From Amycolatopsis jiangsuensis (lineage in GTDB: Bacteria > Actinomycetota > Actinomycetes > Mycobacteriales > Pseudonocardiaceae), in contig NZ_JACHMG010000001.1 in NCBI RefSeq assembly GCF_014204865.1, positions 4,180,501 through 4,244,500 of the forward strand: DNA of 64,000 nucleotides. Reading direction: 5' to 3'. Shown one piece after another: positions 17,222-26,226 of the stretch; position 1 is the stretch's first letter; each line of letters starts with the position of its first letter. Position numbers and translations under genes: made by a program. The notes below the pieces were generated by a model. The model saw only the letters and a program-made list of their open reading frames with translations, was not told the DNA's origin and searched no databases.

Positions 17222-18558
17222 CCGGCCACCTCCTGGTAGGACTTGCCCACGGTCTCCGCGTACTTCTGGGACTGCTCGAGCGCGTCCGCCACCGAGGTCT
17301 GCCCGGCGATGGCCGCCGAGAGCTGCTGGCTCACCCGGGTGCCGAGATCCTGGAACTCCGGGATGCCGACGAACTGGATGCCAGGGTAGGGCGGCGCGGA
17401 CACCATCGTCTTCTGCTGGTTGGCGTTCGCGATGCCGTCCAGCGTGGGCTGCGCGTACGCCTTCGCCGCGTCCTTGTACTGCGGGATCTCGTAGACGGAC
17501 TTGCGGGTGCCCGGCGGCACGCGGTTCCAGCCGTAGGCCTCGCCGACCTTCTTCGCGTACTCCTTGTCGGTCATCCAGGCCATGAACTTCCAGGCGTCGT
17601 CCTTGTCCTTGGCGACCTTCGGGATGGCCAGCGACCAGGCGTAGAGCCATCCGCTGGCCTGGGTCTTGTCGACCGGGGCCGGGGCATAGCCGTTCTTCCC
17701 GACCACGTGGCTGGTGGAGGGGTCCTCGGTGGTGCCGGTCATCGACGTGGCGTCGTACCACATCGCGACGTTGCCCTGCGCGTACTGCGTGCCGCATTCG
17801 GTGAACCCGGCGCTGGAGGCACCCACCTCACCGTGCTCGCGCACCAGGTTCACGTAGAAGTTCGCCGCCTTGGTGAACTCGGGACTGGTGAGCTTGGCGT
17901 TCCAGTCCTTGTCGAAATACTGCGCGCCGAAGGTGTTGGCGACGGTGGTGAACGGCGCGAGGCTTTCGCCCCAGCCGGGCTTGCCACGCAGGCAGATCCC
18001 GGCGACGCCGGCCTGCTTGTCGTCGAGCTTCGCGGCGTACTCGGCGATCTGCGCCCAGGTGGGATGCGCCGGCATGGTGATCCCGGCCTTCTGGAACAGA
18101 TCCTTGCGGTAGGCGACGAAGGACGACTCGCCGTAGAACGGTACCGCGTACATCTGGTTCTGGTACGACAGCGAATCCCGGATGCTCGGGATGAAGTCGT
18201 TCTCGTCGTAGCCGGGGGTGGCCTTCATGTGCGGTTCGAGGTTCTCGAGCCAGCCGTTGGCCGCCCACTGCGGGGCCTCGTAGTTGCTGATCATCACCAC
18301 GTCGAACTCGCCGCCCTGGGTGGCGGTGGAGGCGGTGATCTTGGCGCGGGCCTCGTTCTCCGGCAGGGAGACGAACTTCAGGTTCACCCCGGGGTTCTTC
18401 TTCTCGAACTCCCCCTTGAGCGAGATCGCGTCCTTCATCTGCGCGTTGGACACGATCGCGACGACCAGCGTCCGCTCGCCGTTGCCGAGCGAGCCGGCTC
18501 CGGCGCATCCCGTCACGAACAGCGCTGTTGCGGCAAGGAGACACAGGAGCTTACGCAC
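17218..18558 (-). CDS. Extracellular solute-binding lipoprotein of the polyol/sugar importer
   Basis: From GTG 18558 the protein has 446 residues and begins with a short lipoprotein signal, VRKLLCLLAATALFVTGCAG, with the lipobox cysteine at about residue 17. The mature protein is a family 1 solute-binding protein (GEFEKKNPGVNLKFVSLPE early, AWKFMAWMTDKEYAKKVGEA late). The start overlaps the dehydrogenase stop by 8 bases. Binding proteins of this group bring sorbitol, mannitol or related compounds to SmoF/SmoG permeases, and the exact ligand here is unknown. Confidence 0.93.
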   Translation of the reverse strand: MRKLLCLLAATALFVTGCAGAGSLGNGERTLVVAIVSNAQMKDAISLKGEFEKKNPGVNLKFVSLPENEARAKITASTATQGGEFDVVMISNYEAPQWAANGWLENLEPHMKATPGYDENDFIPSIRDSLSYQNQMYAVPFYGESSFVAYRKDLFQKAGITMPAHPTWAQIAEYAAKLDDKQAGVAGICLRGKPGWGESLAPFTTVANTFGAQYFDKDWNAKLTSPEFTKAANFYVNLVREHGEVGASSAGFTECGTQYAQGNVAMWYDATSMTGTTEDPSTSHVVGKNGYAPAPVDKTQASGWLYAWSLAIPKVAKDKDDAWKFMAWMTDKEYAKKVGEAYGWNRVPPGTRKSVYEIPQYKDAAKAYAQPTLDGIANANQQKTMVSAPPYPGIQFVGIPEFQDLGTRVSQQLSAAIAGQTSVADALEQSQKYAETVGKSYQEVAG

Positions 18559-19555
18559 GGCCACCTCCGGGCAGGACCTGGATCTTGAGCCCGGAACCAC
18601 TGCGCATCTTCGCCAGTGCCTCCGGGTACTGCTCGAGCGGCAGCGTGTCGGTGATCAGGGCCTCGGTGTCGATGTAGCCGTTCGCCACGAGGTCGAGCGC
18701 GGTGCCGTAGCTGTTCAGCACGGCCATCGAGCCGACGATGGTGATCTCGTCGTTGTAGATGCGGAACGGCGACAGGGCCACGCGGGCCTCCGCCGGCGCG
18801 ACGCCGAACACCAGCAGCCTGCCGCCGCGGCGAAGCGCGTCGAAGGCGGATTCGATGGCGGGCGCGGCGCCGGTGCAGTCCACCGCGGCGTCGTAACGCT
18901 CGCCGTCCAATGCGGACACGTCCTCGGCCACCGCGGTGGCTCCAAGGTCGGTCGCGCGCGGCAGCCGCGCGGCGTTGCGGTCGACCATCGTCACCTGCGC
19001 GCCGGCCCGCTGCAGCAGCTGCTGCATGATCAGGCCCATCGTGCCGGCACCGACGACCAGGAACCGCTCCCCGGCTTCGACGCCGATCCGGCGCACCCCG
19101 TGCACGGCGCACGAGACCGGCTCGACCAGCGCACCCTGCTCCCAGGTCAGGGAGTCGGGCATCTGGTGGCAGGTGTCCGCGGGGACCGCCACGTACTCGG
19201 CGAACGCACCGTTGACGGTGTCCCCGGTGGCGTTCCAGTTGGCGCAGAGATTGCCGTGCCCGGAGCGGCACGGTGTGCAGTACCCGCAGTAGATCGACGG
19301 GTCGACCGCGACGCGGTCGCCGACTTTCCACTCGCCCGGCACGTCGGCGCCGAGTTCGACGATCTCCCCGGCGAACTCGTGACCGGGGACGATGGGGTAC
19401 GGGGTCGGCGGGAAGTGCCCGTCGGCGATGTGCAGGTCCGTGCCGCAGATTCCGCAGGCACCCACCTTCACGACGACCTGGCGCTCCCCGGGTTTGGGAT
19501 CGGGAACCTCGCCGACCCGGATCTCTCCGGGCCGGTCCACGATCGCGGCACGCAT
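18551..19555 (-). CDS. Zinc-dependent medium-chain alcohol/polyol dehydrogenase
   Basis: A 334-residue dehydrogenase. The ATG at 19555 is preferred over the GTG at 19564 because AGGAAGG lies 9 bases before it. Catalytic zinc ligands are C37, H59 and E60 (GACGICGTD, VPGHEFAG), and structural zinc ligands are C90, C93, C96 and C104 (YCGYCTPC, GHGNLC). The Rossmann motif is VVGAGTMGLI. The first gene of the importer operon, it probably oxidises the imported sugar alcohol to a ketose. The relation to sorbitol or threonine dehydrogenases is known at family level only. Confidence 0.92.
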   Translation of the reverse strand: MRAAIVDRPGEIRVGEVPDPKPGERQVVVKVGACGICGTDLHIADGHFPPTPYPIVPGHEFAGEIVELGADVPGEWKVGDRVAVDPSIYCGYCTPCRSGHGNLCANWNATGDTVNGAFAEYVAVPADTCHQMPDSLTWEQGALVEPVSCAVHGVRRIGVEAGERFLVVGAGTMGLIMQQLLQRAGAQVTMVDRNAARLPRATDLGATAVAEDVSALDGERYDAAVDCTGAAPAIESAFDALRRGGRLLVFGVAPAEARVALSPFRIYNDEITIVGSMAVLNSYGTALDLVANGYIDTEALITDTLPLEQYPEALAKMRSGSGLKIQVLPGGGRA

Positions 19556-19573
19556 GCCAATCACCTTCCTGGG

Positions 19574-19587
19574 TGCTCATCCGAGCA
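19574..19587. promoter_or_regulatory. Candidate SorC-family operator, dehydrogenase side
   Basis: TGCTCATCCGAGCA is an inverted repeat with one mismatch, 19 bases before the dehydrogenase start. The same arms recur at 19679-19692. Confidence 0.6.
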
Positions 19588-19678
19588 ACATCGATCTATG
19601 CCGCACCTAATATGCGAGAGCATTACAGGCGTTTCCTGGGGGTTACGTCAACACTTACCGCTCAGTTTCGAGCTATAG

Positions 19679-19692
19679 TGCTCATGTGAGCA
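19679..19692. promoter_or_regulatory. Candidate SorC-family operator, regulator side
   Basis: TGCTCATGTGAGCA has perfect 6-base arms and overlaps the GTG start of the regulator, a position that would give autorepression. Confidence 0.65.
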
Positions 19693-20681
19693 GGAAGAAA
19701 GGGCAGCCGCCACTCAGCGAGACCTTGCGCCTCGCCACCATGGCCCGGCGGTTCTACGTGCAGGGACACTCCAAGCTGGAGATCGCCGACGAGTTCGGGG
19801 TGAGCCGGTTCAAGGTCGCTCGCATGCTGGACTCGGCGCGGGAGAGCGGCCTGGTGCGCATCGAGTTCGACCTGCCGGCCCCGGTCGACGTCGAACTCTG
19901 CGACGAGGTCCGCAGAGCGTACCGGCTCGACCGTGCGCTGGTCCTCGAGAAATCCTCGATGCGGGAGCCGAAGGAGGTCGTGCGCAGGCGGGTCGGCGCG
20001 CTGGCCGCCCGGCTGCTGGAGGAGATCGCCGTGCCCGAGGACGTGATCGGGATGTCGTGGGCGCGTTCGGTGAACGCGATGACCGAAGCGATCCGGACCT
20101 TGCCACGGTGCCCGATCGTGCAGTTGTGCGGAGTACAGGCAGGCATGGACATGCGTGGCCGGTCGGTGGAAACGGTGAGCCGGGTGACGTCGGTGTCCGG
20201 CGGCGACGCCTACCCGATCTTCGGCCCGCTCGTGCTGCCCGACCAGCGGACCACCGAGATCCTGCGGCACCAGCCGGGGATCGCCGAGACGTTCGCGCAG
20301 TTCGGCAAGCTCACCAAGGCCGTGGTGAGCATCGGCGCATGGACCAGCGGCGAATCCACCGTCTACGACGCACTCGACGACGCCGAGCGCGCCGCCATCG
20401 CCGCCCGCGGCGCGACCGCCGAAGTGGCCGCGCGGCTGTTCGACGCGGCCGGCACGCCGGTGTCGACCGGCCTGACCCACCACGTGCTGGCGATCAGCCG
20501 CGAAGAACTGGTGGCCGTGCCGGAGGTGATCGCGATCGGCTACAGCAGGCCGAAGGCCGAGGCGGTGGACGCGGTACTGCGCTCGGGCATGGTGTCCACT
20601 TTGGTCACCGACGCGGCCGCCGCGGAGCCGTTGCTGGAACTGGCCCGGGCGAAGCCGCTGCCGCCACTGCCCGGGACGTGA
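19686..20681 (+). CDS. SorC/DeoR-like sugar-responsive transcriptional regulator
   Basis: A 331-residue regulator from GTG 19686. An N-terminal helix-turn-helix (HSKLEIADEFGVSRFKVARM, about residues 29-48) is followed by a SorC-type sugar-binding domain, with the segment VIGMSWARSVNAM and the late region HHVLAISREELVAVPEVIAI. SorC proteins bind phosphorylated sugars or polyols. It is divergent from the dehydrogenase and importer operon, and a TGCTCA inverted repeat lies near each start, so it probably controls both. The ligand is unknown. Confidence 0.92.
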   Translation: MSRKKGQPPLSETLRLATMARRFYVQGHSKLEIADEFGVSRFKVARMLDSARESGLVRIEFDLPAPVDVELCDEVRRAYRLDRALVLEKSSMREPKEVVRRRVGALAARLLEEIAVPEDVIGMSWARSVNAMTEAIRTLPRCPIVQLCGVQAGMDMRGRSVETVSRVTSVSGGDAYPIFGPLVLPDQRTTEILRHQPGIAETFAQFGKLTKAVVSIGAWTSGESTVYDALDDAERAAIAARGATAEVAARLFDAAGTPVSTGLTHHVLAISREELVAVPEVIAIGYSRPKAEAVDAVLRSGMVSTLVTDAAAAEPLLELARAKPLPPLPGT

Positions 20682-20691
20682 CCGGGTAAGC

Positions 20692-21156
20692 ATGCCGGAG
20701 ACCGAAGTACGCACCGCACGCCCAGCAGAACTCGAAACGGTCGCCGCCTTGCGGTGGCGATGGGTGGCCGAACAGGACGGCCCGCCGGACCTCGACCGCG
20801 ACGAGTTCGTACGAGAGTTCGTCGCCTGGACACGGGAGAACGCGGCCACGCACCACTGCCTTGTGCTGACCCAGGACGACGAGGTGGCAGGCATGGCGTT
20901 TCTCGTGGTCACCGCTCGTGTGCCGACCCCGCGAAAGTTCCGGCGCGCGTCCGGAGACCTGCAGTGCGTCTACGTCGTTCCGGAGGCTCGCGGCCGCGGA
21001 CTCGGCGGGTTGCTGATCGACGCCATCCTGCGCCTGGGCGCCGAGCTGGGCCTGGAGCGAGTCACTGTCCATTCGTCGACGCGAGCCGTGCCGGCATACC
21101 GGCGGCACGGTTTCGCCGCGGACCCGGAGCTGCTACAGGCTCGGCCCCCGGCTTGA
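20692..21156 (+). CDS. GNAT-family N-acetyltransferase
   Basis: A 154-residue acetyltransferase that starts 10 bases after the SorC-type gene and probably shares its transcript. The acetyl-CoA motif reads YVVPEARGRGLGGLLIDAIL (about residues 94-113), and the C-terminal ending AVPAYRRHGF is typical of the fold. The substrate cannot be read from the sequence. It has no evident link to polyol metabolism. Confidence 0.9.
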   Translation: MPETEVRTARPAELETVAALRWRWVAEQDGPPDLDRDEFVREFVAWTRENAATHHCLVLTQDDEVAGMAFLVVTARVPTPRKFRRASGDLQCVYVVPEARGRGLGGLLIDAILRLGAELGLERVTVHSSTRAVPAYRRHGFAADPELLQARPPA

Positions 21157-21199
21157 TCTCAGGAGCGAGTTCGGTGGTTCCACCGCGCGGTGCGGCGTT

Positions 21200-21523
21200 T
21201 CACCGGCTGATCGCGTCGGCCTGCGCGGCCACGACCTCGTCCCCGTGTTCCTCGGCCCAGTGGCCGAAGGCCTCGATCGGGCCGAGGAAACTCACGCCCA
21301 GCCGGGTCAGGCCGTAGCCGCCTGCCACGCGTTCGACCATTCCGTCCCGCTCCAGCTTGCGGAGCGCCTCGGTGAGCACCTTCGCGCTGATGCCGCCGAT
21401 CATCGTGCGTAGTTCTCCGTGCCGGCGTGGGCCGTCCTTCAGTGCCCACAGCACGACCGGGTGCCACGTGTTCCCGACCAGGTCGAAGGCGAGCCGCGTA
21501 CGGCAGTCGGCGAGGAAGTTCAT
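21200..21523 (-). CDS. HxlR-family transcriptional regulator
   Basis: A 107-residue winged-helix regulator. It shows the family pattern GNTWHPVVLWALKDGPRRHG, then ISAKVLTEALRKLERDGMVE and the wing GGYGLTRLG. HxlR proteins respond to aldehydes, quinones or redox stress. The cysteine at residue 7 (LADCRTRL) matches the conserved N-terminal cysteine often used for sensing. It is divergent from the dinucleotide-binding protein gene with a 69-base gap, so that gene is its likely target. Confidence 0.92.
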   Translation of the reverse strand: MNFLADCRTRLAFDLVGNTWHPVVLWALKDGPRRHGELRTMIGGISAKVLTEALRKLERDGMVERVAGGYGLTRLGVSFLGPIEAFGHWAEEHGDEVVAAQADAISR

Positions 21524-21592
21524 CGGTGGTTACCTCGTGGTTCCCGGCAGGGTTTCTACCTTCGGAGTCAACCACAACCGGAGGAGAAACCC

Positions 21593-22180
21593 ATGCGCAT
21601 CGCGATCTTCGGCACCGGCGGAATGGCCGCCGCCCTCGGGTCCCGGTGGACCCGCCACGACCTCACCGTCTCCGGCCGCGACCGCGGCCGTACCGCGAAA
21701 CTCGCCGCCGAACTCGGTGCCGAGGTCAAATCCTGGGCAGACGCCGCCCGCGAGGCCGACGCCGTCCTGCTCGCTGTGCCGTCCTCCGCACTCGACGAGC
21801 TCCTGCCCTCCCTCAACCTGTCCGGCACGGTGCTGCTGGACTGCACCAACACCCCCGGCGACGCGGAACCGCCCGGCACGCCCGTCGCCACCAGGATCGC
21901 CGGCCACGTGCCCGGTGCGTCCGTGGTGAAGGCGTTCAACCTGGCCCACGTGGACGTCTGGCGAATGGCGCCGCCGACGTTCGAGGGGCGTCCGCTCGGC
22001 GTCCCGCTGTGTGGCGACCCTGCCGCGGTCGAGGTGGCCGCCGAACTGGTCCGTGACGTCGGCGCCACTCCCCTGCCCGCCGGCGGCCTCGACCGCGCCC
22101 CGCTGCTCGAAGCCACCGCCGCGTTCGCGATCGGGCTCTGGAAACGCGGCGCCGACGCACGGACGATGCTCATGAGCTGA
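21593..22180 (+). CDS. NAD(P)-binding, F420-reductase-like dinucleotide-binding protein
   Basis: A 195-residue protein from ATG 21593, with a GGAGGAGA ribosome site 6 bases upstream. It opens with the Rossmann motif IAIFGTGGMAAALG and a phosphate-binding SGRDRGRTAKL segment that suggests NADP. The segment VVKAFNLAHVDVW corresponds to the conserved KAFN motif of NADPH:F420 oxidoreductase-like proteins. These are often induced with HxlR regulators. The exact substrate is unknown. Confidence 0.88.
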   Translation: MRIAIFGTGGMAAALGSRWTRHDLTVSGRDRGRTAKLAAELGAEVKSWADAAREADAVLLAVPSSALDELLPSLNLSGTVLLDCTNTPGDAEPPGTPVATRIAGHVPGASVVKAFNLAHVDVWRMAPPTFEGRPLGVPLCGDPAAVEVAAELVRDVGATPLPAGGLDRAPLLEATAAFAIGLWKRGADARTMLMS

Positions 22181-22198
22181 CGCAACCGACGCCTCCGC

Positions 22199-23037
22199 TC
22201 ACGCGGCCGGTGCCCACCGGGCCGCGTGGTCGTGAACGAACTGGCTGAAGGTACGGGGCGGCCGGCCCGTCAGATCGAGCACCGCGGTGCTGACCTCGGC
22301 TTGCCCGCCGTCACGGACCCCGGCGTCGGCTGCGGCGAGGAGCCGGGCGAAACCCGCCGGCACGCCCGCGGTCCGCAGATCGGCCGCCTGCTCGTCCGCG
22401 CCGGCGTGCACGATCCGGATCTTCCGCCCGGTGCCCGCGGTGATGATCTCCGCCGCCTCTGGGTAACTCAACGCCTGCGGTCCGGTCAGCACGTAGTCAC
22501 GCTGGTCGCCGAAATCACGCAGCAGGGCCGCGGCGGCGGTCGCCGCGACGTCGCGCGTGTCGATCCACCCCGCCCGGCCGTCGCCGGCACGGTGCGGATC
22601 TCACCGTGCCGCCGGATCCGCTCGCCCACCGGATGCGGGCTCAGGAAGTTCTGCATGAACCCGGACGGGCGCAACACGATCCCGCCGGGCCGGTCCAGCA
22701 CCTGGGCGGCCAGTTCCGGCGCGCTCGGGGCGAGGGGAACGGCGGAGCCGAGAAGCACCACCTTGCGCACACCGAGGCGCCGCGCCTCGGCCAGGAACGG
22801 CCCGACCGACGGGATCGGGTCCACGCTCCGCGCCGGAGGCACGACGAAGAGCCGGTCCTGTCCGTCGAGAGCCGCCGGATGGGTGGCCGGATCGGCCCAG
22901 TCGAACCGGATTGCGTCCGGATCGTCGGAGCTGGGGTTACGGCTGGCCACTCGAACCGCCACGCCCTGGGCGCGCATCAGCCGCACCAGTTCGCGGCCGA
23001 TGTTCCCGGTGCCACCGGTCACGAGTACGCCGGTCAT
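22199..23037 (-). pseudogene. NmrA-like NAD(P)-binding oxidoreductase, broken by a frameshift
   Basis: The first part (23037 to about 22588) encodes MTGVLVTGGTGNIGRELVRL and continues to HPVGERIRRHGEIRTV. There the frame shifts: the following frame reads GDGRAGWIDTRDVAAT and runs on through YVLTGPQALSYPEAAEII to the stop at 22199. A one-base loss near 22587 explains both halves. Intact relatives of this NmrA/TMR-like family are about 280 residues with exactly this order of segments. It is either a recent pseudogene or a base-call error. It is divergent from an ArsR regulator. Confidence 0.85.
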
Positions 23038-23145
23038 CGGATCGGCTCCTCGGCACTACCCGGCACGGCGTCTCCTTCGCCCAGGGTCGACCCGGACCTG
23101 ACGGCGGCAAGGACCGGCAGCGCCGCCCGCCAACCATTTGATACT

Positions 23146-23170
23146 TGTCGAATCATCACAGGATTCGACA
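23146..23170. promoter_or_regulatory. Candidate ArsR operator
   Basis: TGTCGAATC and GATTCGACA form a perfect 9-base inverted repeat with a 7-base centre, and a further half-site GATTCGAT lies at 23180-23187. It sits between the frameshifted oxidoreductase and the ArsR gene, 48 bases before the latter. Confidence 0.65.
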
Positions 23171-23217
23171 GTAAGCTACGATTCGATGAGCGTCAAACGA
23201 TCGAACGGAGGCGAACG

Positions 23218-23550
23218 ATGCCGCGCGCGCTGCCCGAACCCTCAGTCGACTCGTTCGATCTCACGGTCGTCCTCAGCGCGCTCGCCGAACCGGGCAGGCG
23301 GGCGTTGATGACCGAGCTGTACCGCGGTTCGGAGCCGATCGACTGCGCTGTCGTGGTCGAGAAGGCCGACCTCGGCCTGAGCAACCCGACGATCTCCCAC
23401 CACTACCGCGTGCTGCGGGAAGCGGGCCTGATCAGCACCGTCGCGGAGGGACGCAGGCGGATCGTCACCGTGCGCCGCGACGACATGGAGCGGCGCTTCC
23501 CCGGCCTGCTGAACGCGGTACTCGGGACCCGGCAGAACCAGCCTGCGTAA
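23218..23550 (+). CDS. ArsR-family winged-helix regulator
   Basis: A 110-residue regulator from ATG 23218 (site GGAGGCG upstream). It has VLSALAEPGRRALMTELYRG followed by SNPTISHHYRVLREAGLIST, the recognition helix of ArsR proteins, and a wing EGRRRIVTVRRDD. No metal-binding cysteine pair is apparent: the single cysteine (PIDCAVVV) lies outside the recognition helix. A near-identical layout (Cys, then THH/SHH helix) is seen in the ArsR gene at 61375. The target is likely the adjacent broken oxidoreductase gene. Confidence 0.9.
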   Translation: MPRALPEPSVDSFDLTVVLSALAEPGRRALMTELYRGSEPIDCAVVVEKADLGLSNPTISHHYRVLREAGLISTVAEGRRRIVTVRRDDMERRFPGLLNAVLGTRQNQPA

Positions 23551-23568
23551 CGGAAACCGGTGCGGGAC

Positions 23569-26073
23569 TCAGAGCTGGTTGACGTCCACGACACGCACCA
23601 CCGCGGACCCCGCCTCGTCCGAGGCGGCCAGGTCGATCTCGGCGCTGATGCCCCAGTCGTGGTCACCGGCGGGGTCGTCGAAGATCTGGCGTACTCGCCA
23701 GAGCCGCGGCTCGCGTTCGATCAGCAGCAGCGCCGGGCCGCGGGCGTCCGGGCCGATGCCCAGGGTTTCGTGCTCGTCGAAGTAGTCCTCGATGGCGTCT
23801 TCCCACGCGTCGGCGTCCCAGCCGGACGCGGCGTCCAGTTCACCGAGCGCTTCGTAGGCACCGCGCGAAGCCAGCTCCACCCGGCGGAACAACTCGTTGC
23901 GCACCAGTACCCGGAACGCCCGCTCGTTGCGGGTCACCGCGGGCGGTTCGGGCGGCGGACGGTGCGACACCGGACCTTCGGCACCGGGATGCCGCAACGC
24001 TTCCCACTCGTCGAGCAGGCTGGAGTCGACCTGCCGGACCAGTTCGCCGAGCCATTCGATCAGATCCTGCAACGGCTCAGTCTTGGCCTCGTCCGGAACA
24101 GTGTGCCGCAGTGCGTCGTAGGTGTTGGCGAGGTAGCGCAGCACCAGGCCCTCGGACCGGGCGAGCTGGTAGAAACCCACGAACTCGACGAAGTTCATCG
24201 CGCGCTCGTACATGTCGCGCACCACCGACTTCGGCGACAGCTCGTAGTCGGCCACCCACGGATGCCCCTGCCGGTACGACTGGTACGCGCCGGAAAGCAG
24301 CTCCTCCAACGGCTTCGGGTACGTGACGTTCTCGAGCAGCTCCATCCGCTCCTCGTACTCGATCCCGTCGGCCTTCATCGCCTGCACGGCCTCACCGCGG
24401 GCCTTGAACTGCTGCTGCGACAGCACCGGCCGCGGGTCATCCACAGTGGATTCCACAATGGACACGACGTCGAGTGCGTAGCCGGGTGACTCCGGGTCGA
24501 GCAGGTCGATCGCGGCCAGCGCGAACGGGGAGAGCGGCTGGTTCAACGCGAAGTCGAACTGCAGGTCCACGGTCAGCCGTACGATCCGTCCTTCGGCGTC
24601 CGGTTCGGACAGTCGTTCCACGACCCCTGCGGCCAGCAGCGAACGGTAGATCTCGATCGCACGCAGGATCAGCTTCCGCTGCGCAGGCCGGTCCGCGTGG
24701 TTGTCCTCCAGCAGATGCCGCATCGCGTCGAAAGCGTTACCCGGCCGGGAGATCACGTTCAGCAGCATCGAGTGGCTGACCCGGAAGCTGGAGTGCAGCG
24801 GCTCTGGCTCGGCGGCGATCAGCCGGTCGAAGGTGCTCTCGGTCCAGTTGACGAAGCCCTCGGGCGCCTTCTTCCGGACGATCTTCTTTTTCTTCTTCGG
24901 GTCGTCGCCCGCCTTCTCCAGCGCCTTGGCGTTCTCCACCACGTGATCCGGCGCCTGCACCACCACGTAACCGTCGGTGTCGTAACCGGCCCGGCCTGCC
25001 CGCCCGGCGATCTGGTGGAACTCACGCGCCTTCAGATGCCGCTGGCGCACCCCGTCGTACTTCGTCAGCGCGGAGAACACCACCGTCCGGATCGGCACGT
25101 TGATTCCCACGCCGAGCGTGTCCGTCCCGCAGATCACCTTGAGCAGCCCCGACTGCGCCAGCGTTTCCACCAGCCGCCGGTACTTCGGGAGCATGCCCGC
25201 GTGGTGCACGCCGATGCCGTGCCGCACGAGCCGCGACAGCGTCTTGCCGAAGCCGGCGGAAAACCGGAAGTCGCCGAGCAGTTCGGCGATGGCATCCTTC
25301 TCCGCGCGAGTGGTCACGTTGATGCTCATCAGCGTCTGCGCCCGCTCGATGGCCGCGGCCTGCGAGAAGTGCACGACGTACACCGGCGCCTGACCGCCGT
25401 TCAGCAGCTCGGACATCGTCTCGTGCAGCGGGGTGAGCGCGTAGCGGTAGGTCAGCGGGACCGGCCGCTGCGCGGAGGTGACCACCGCGGTGGCCCGCCC
25501 GGTGCGGCGGGTCAGGTCCTCCTCGAAGAACGAGACGTCGCCGAGGGTCGCCGACATCAGCACGAACTGCGCCTTCGGCAGTTCGATCAGCGGTACCTGC
25601 CACGCCCAGCCGCGGTCCGGTTCGGAGTAGAAGTGGAACTCGTCCGCCACGACCTGCCCCACCGGGGCCGCGGCACCGTCGCGCAACGCGATGTTCGCCA
25701 GGATTTCCGCGGTGCAGCAGACGATCGGGGCCTCGGCGTTGACACTCGAGTCTCCGGTCAGCATGCCCACCTGATCGGCCCCGAAGATCTCGATGAGCTG
25801 GAAGAACTTCTCCGAGACCAGTGCCTTGATCGGCGCGGTGTAGTAACTGCGGTGCCCGTGTGCGAGTGCGGCGAAGTGGGCGCCGACCGCGACCAGGCTC
25901 TTCCCGGACCCGGTCGGGGTGGAGAGGATCACGTTGGCGCCGGAGACGACTTCGATCAGCGCCTCCTCCTGGGCCGGGTACAGCTCGATCCCCCGTTCGG
26001 CCGTCCAGGTGGAGAAGGCTTCGAAGAGGGCGTCCGGGTCCGGATCCGCAGGCAGGAGGTCTGTGAGTGTCAT
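23569..26073 (-). CDS. Ski2-like DEAD/DEAH-box helicase with DUF3516 C-terminal region
   Basis: An 834-residue superfamily 2 helicase from ATG 26073; an ATG at 26085 is an alternative. Walker A is STPTGSGKS (51-59), the DEFH box VVADEFHFY (144-147) replaces DEAD, and motif III is MSATLGD. The C-terminal helicase domain has VHHAGMLPKYRR and QIAGRAGRAGYDTDG, the Ski2/Mtr4 motif VI. A lysine run (DDPKKKKKIVRKK) follows. The last 300 residues match the actinobacterial DUF3516 type. It may act on RNA or DNA, and its role is not established. It is divergent from the acidic protein gene. Confidence 0.9.
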   Translation of the reverse strand: MTLTDLLPADPDPDALFEAFSTWTAERGIELYPAQEEALIEVVSGANVILSTPTGSGKSLVAVGAHFAALAHGHRSYYTAPIKALVSEKFFQLIEIFGADQVGMLTGDSSVNAEAPIVCCTAEILANIALRDGAAAPVGQVVADEFHFYSEPDRGWAWQVPLIELPKAQFVLMSATLGDVSFFEEDLTRRTGRATAVVTSAQRPVPLTYRYALTPLHETMSELLNGGQAPVYVVHFSQAAAIERAQTLMSINVTTRAEKDAIAELLGDFRFSAGFGKTLSRLVRHGIGVHHAGMLPKYRRLVETLAQSGLLKVICGTDTLGVGINVPIRTVVFSALTKYDGVRQRHLKAREFHQIAGRAGRAGYDTDGYVVVQAPDHVVENAKALEKAGDDPKKKKKIVRKKAPEGFVNWTESTFDRLIAAEPEPLHSSFRVSHSMLLNVISRPGNAFDAMRHLLEDNHADRPAQRKLILRAIEIYRSLLAAGVVERLSEPDAEGRIVRLTVDLQFDFALNQPLSPFALAAIDLLDPESPGYALDVVSIVESTVDDPRPVLSQQQFKARGEAVQAMKADGIEYEERMELLENVTYPKPLEELLSGAYQSYRQGHPWVADYELSPKSVVRDMYERAMNFVEFVGFYQLARSEGLVLRYLANTYDALRHTVPDEAKTEPLQDLIEWLGELVRQVDSSLLDEWEALRHPGAEGPVSHRPPPEPPAVTRNERAFRVLVRNELFRRVELASRGAYEALGELDAASGWDADAWEDAIEDYFDEHETLGIGPDARGPALLLIEREPRLWRVRQIFDDPAGDHDWGISAEIDLAASDEAGSAVVRVVDVNQL

Positions 26074-26226
26074 CGCGGGACCCATCGTGCCATCCCGCGG
26101 CGGGCAGTTCCGCAGGGGAGATCGCGGGTGCTTGCCCGAACCCGTAGGCTTCGCGGTACCGCGCACCGACCGGGGGATACCGGCGGCCGGGCGCGCACAC
26201 GGGCGGTACTCGCGGAGGAATCGGCA

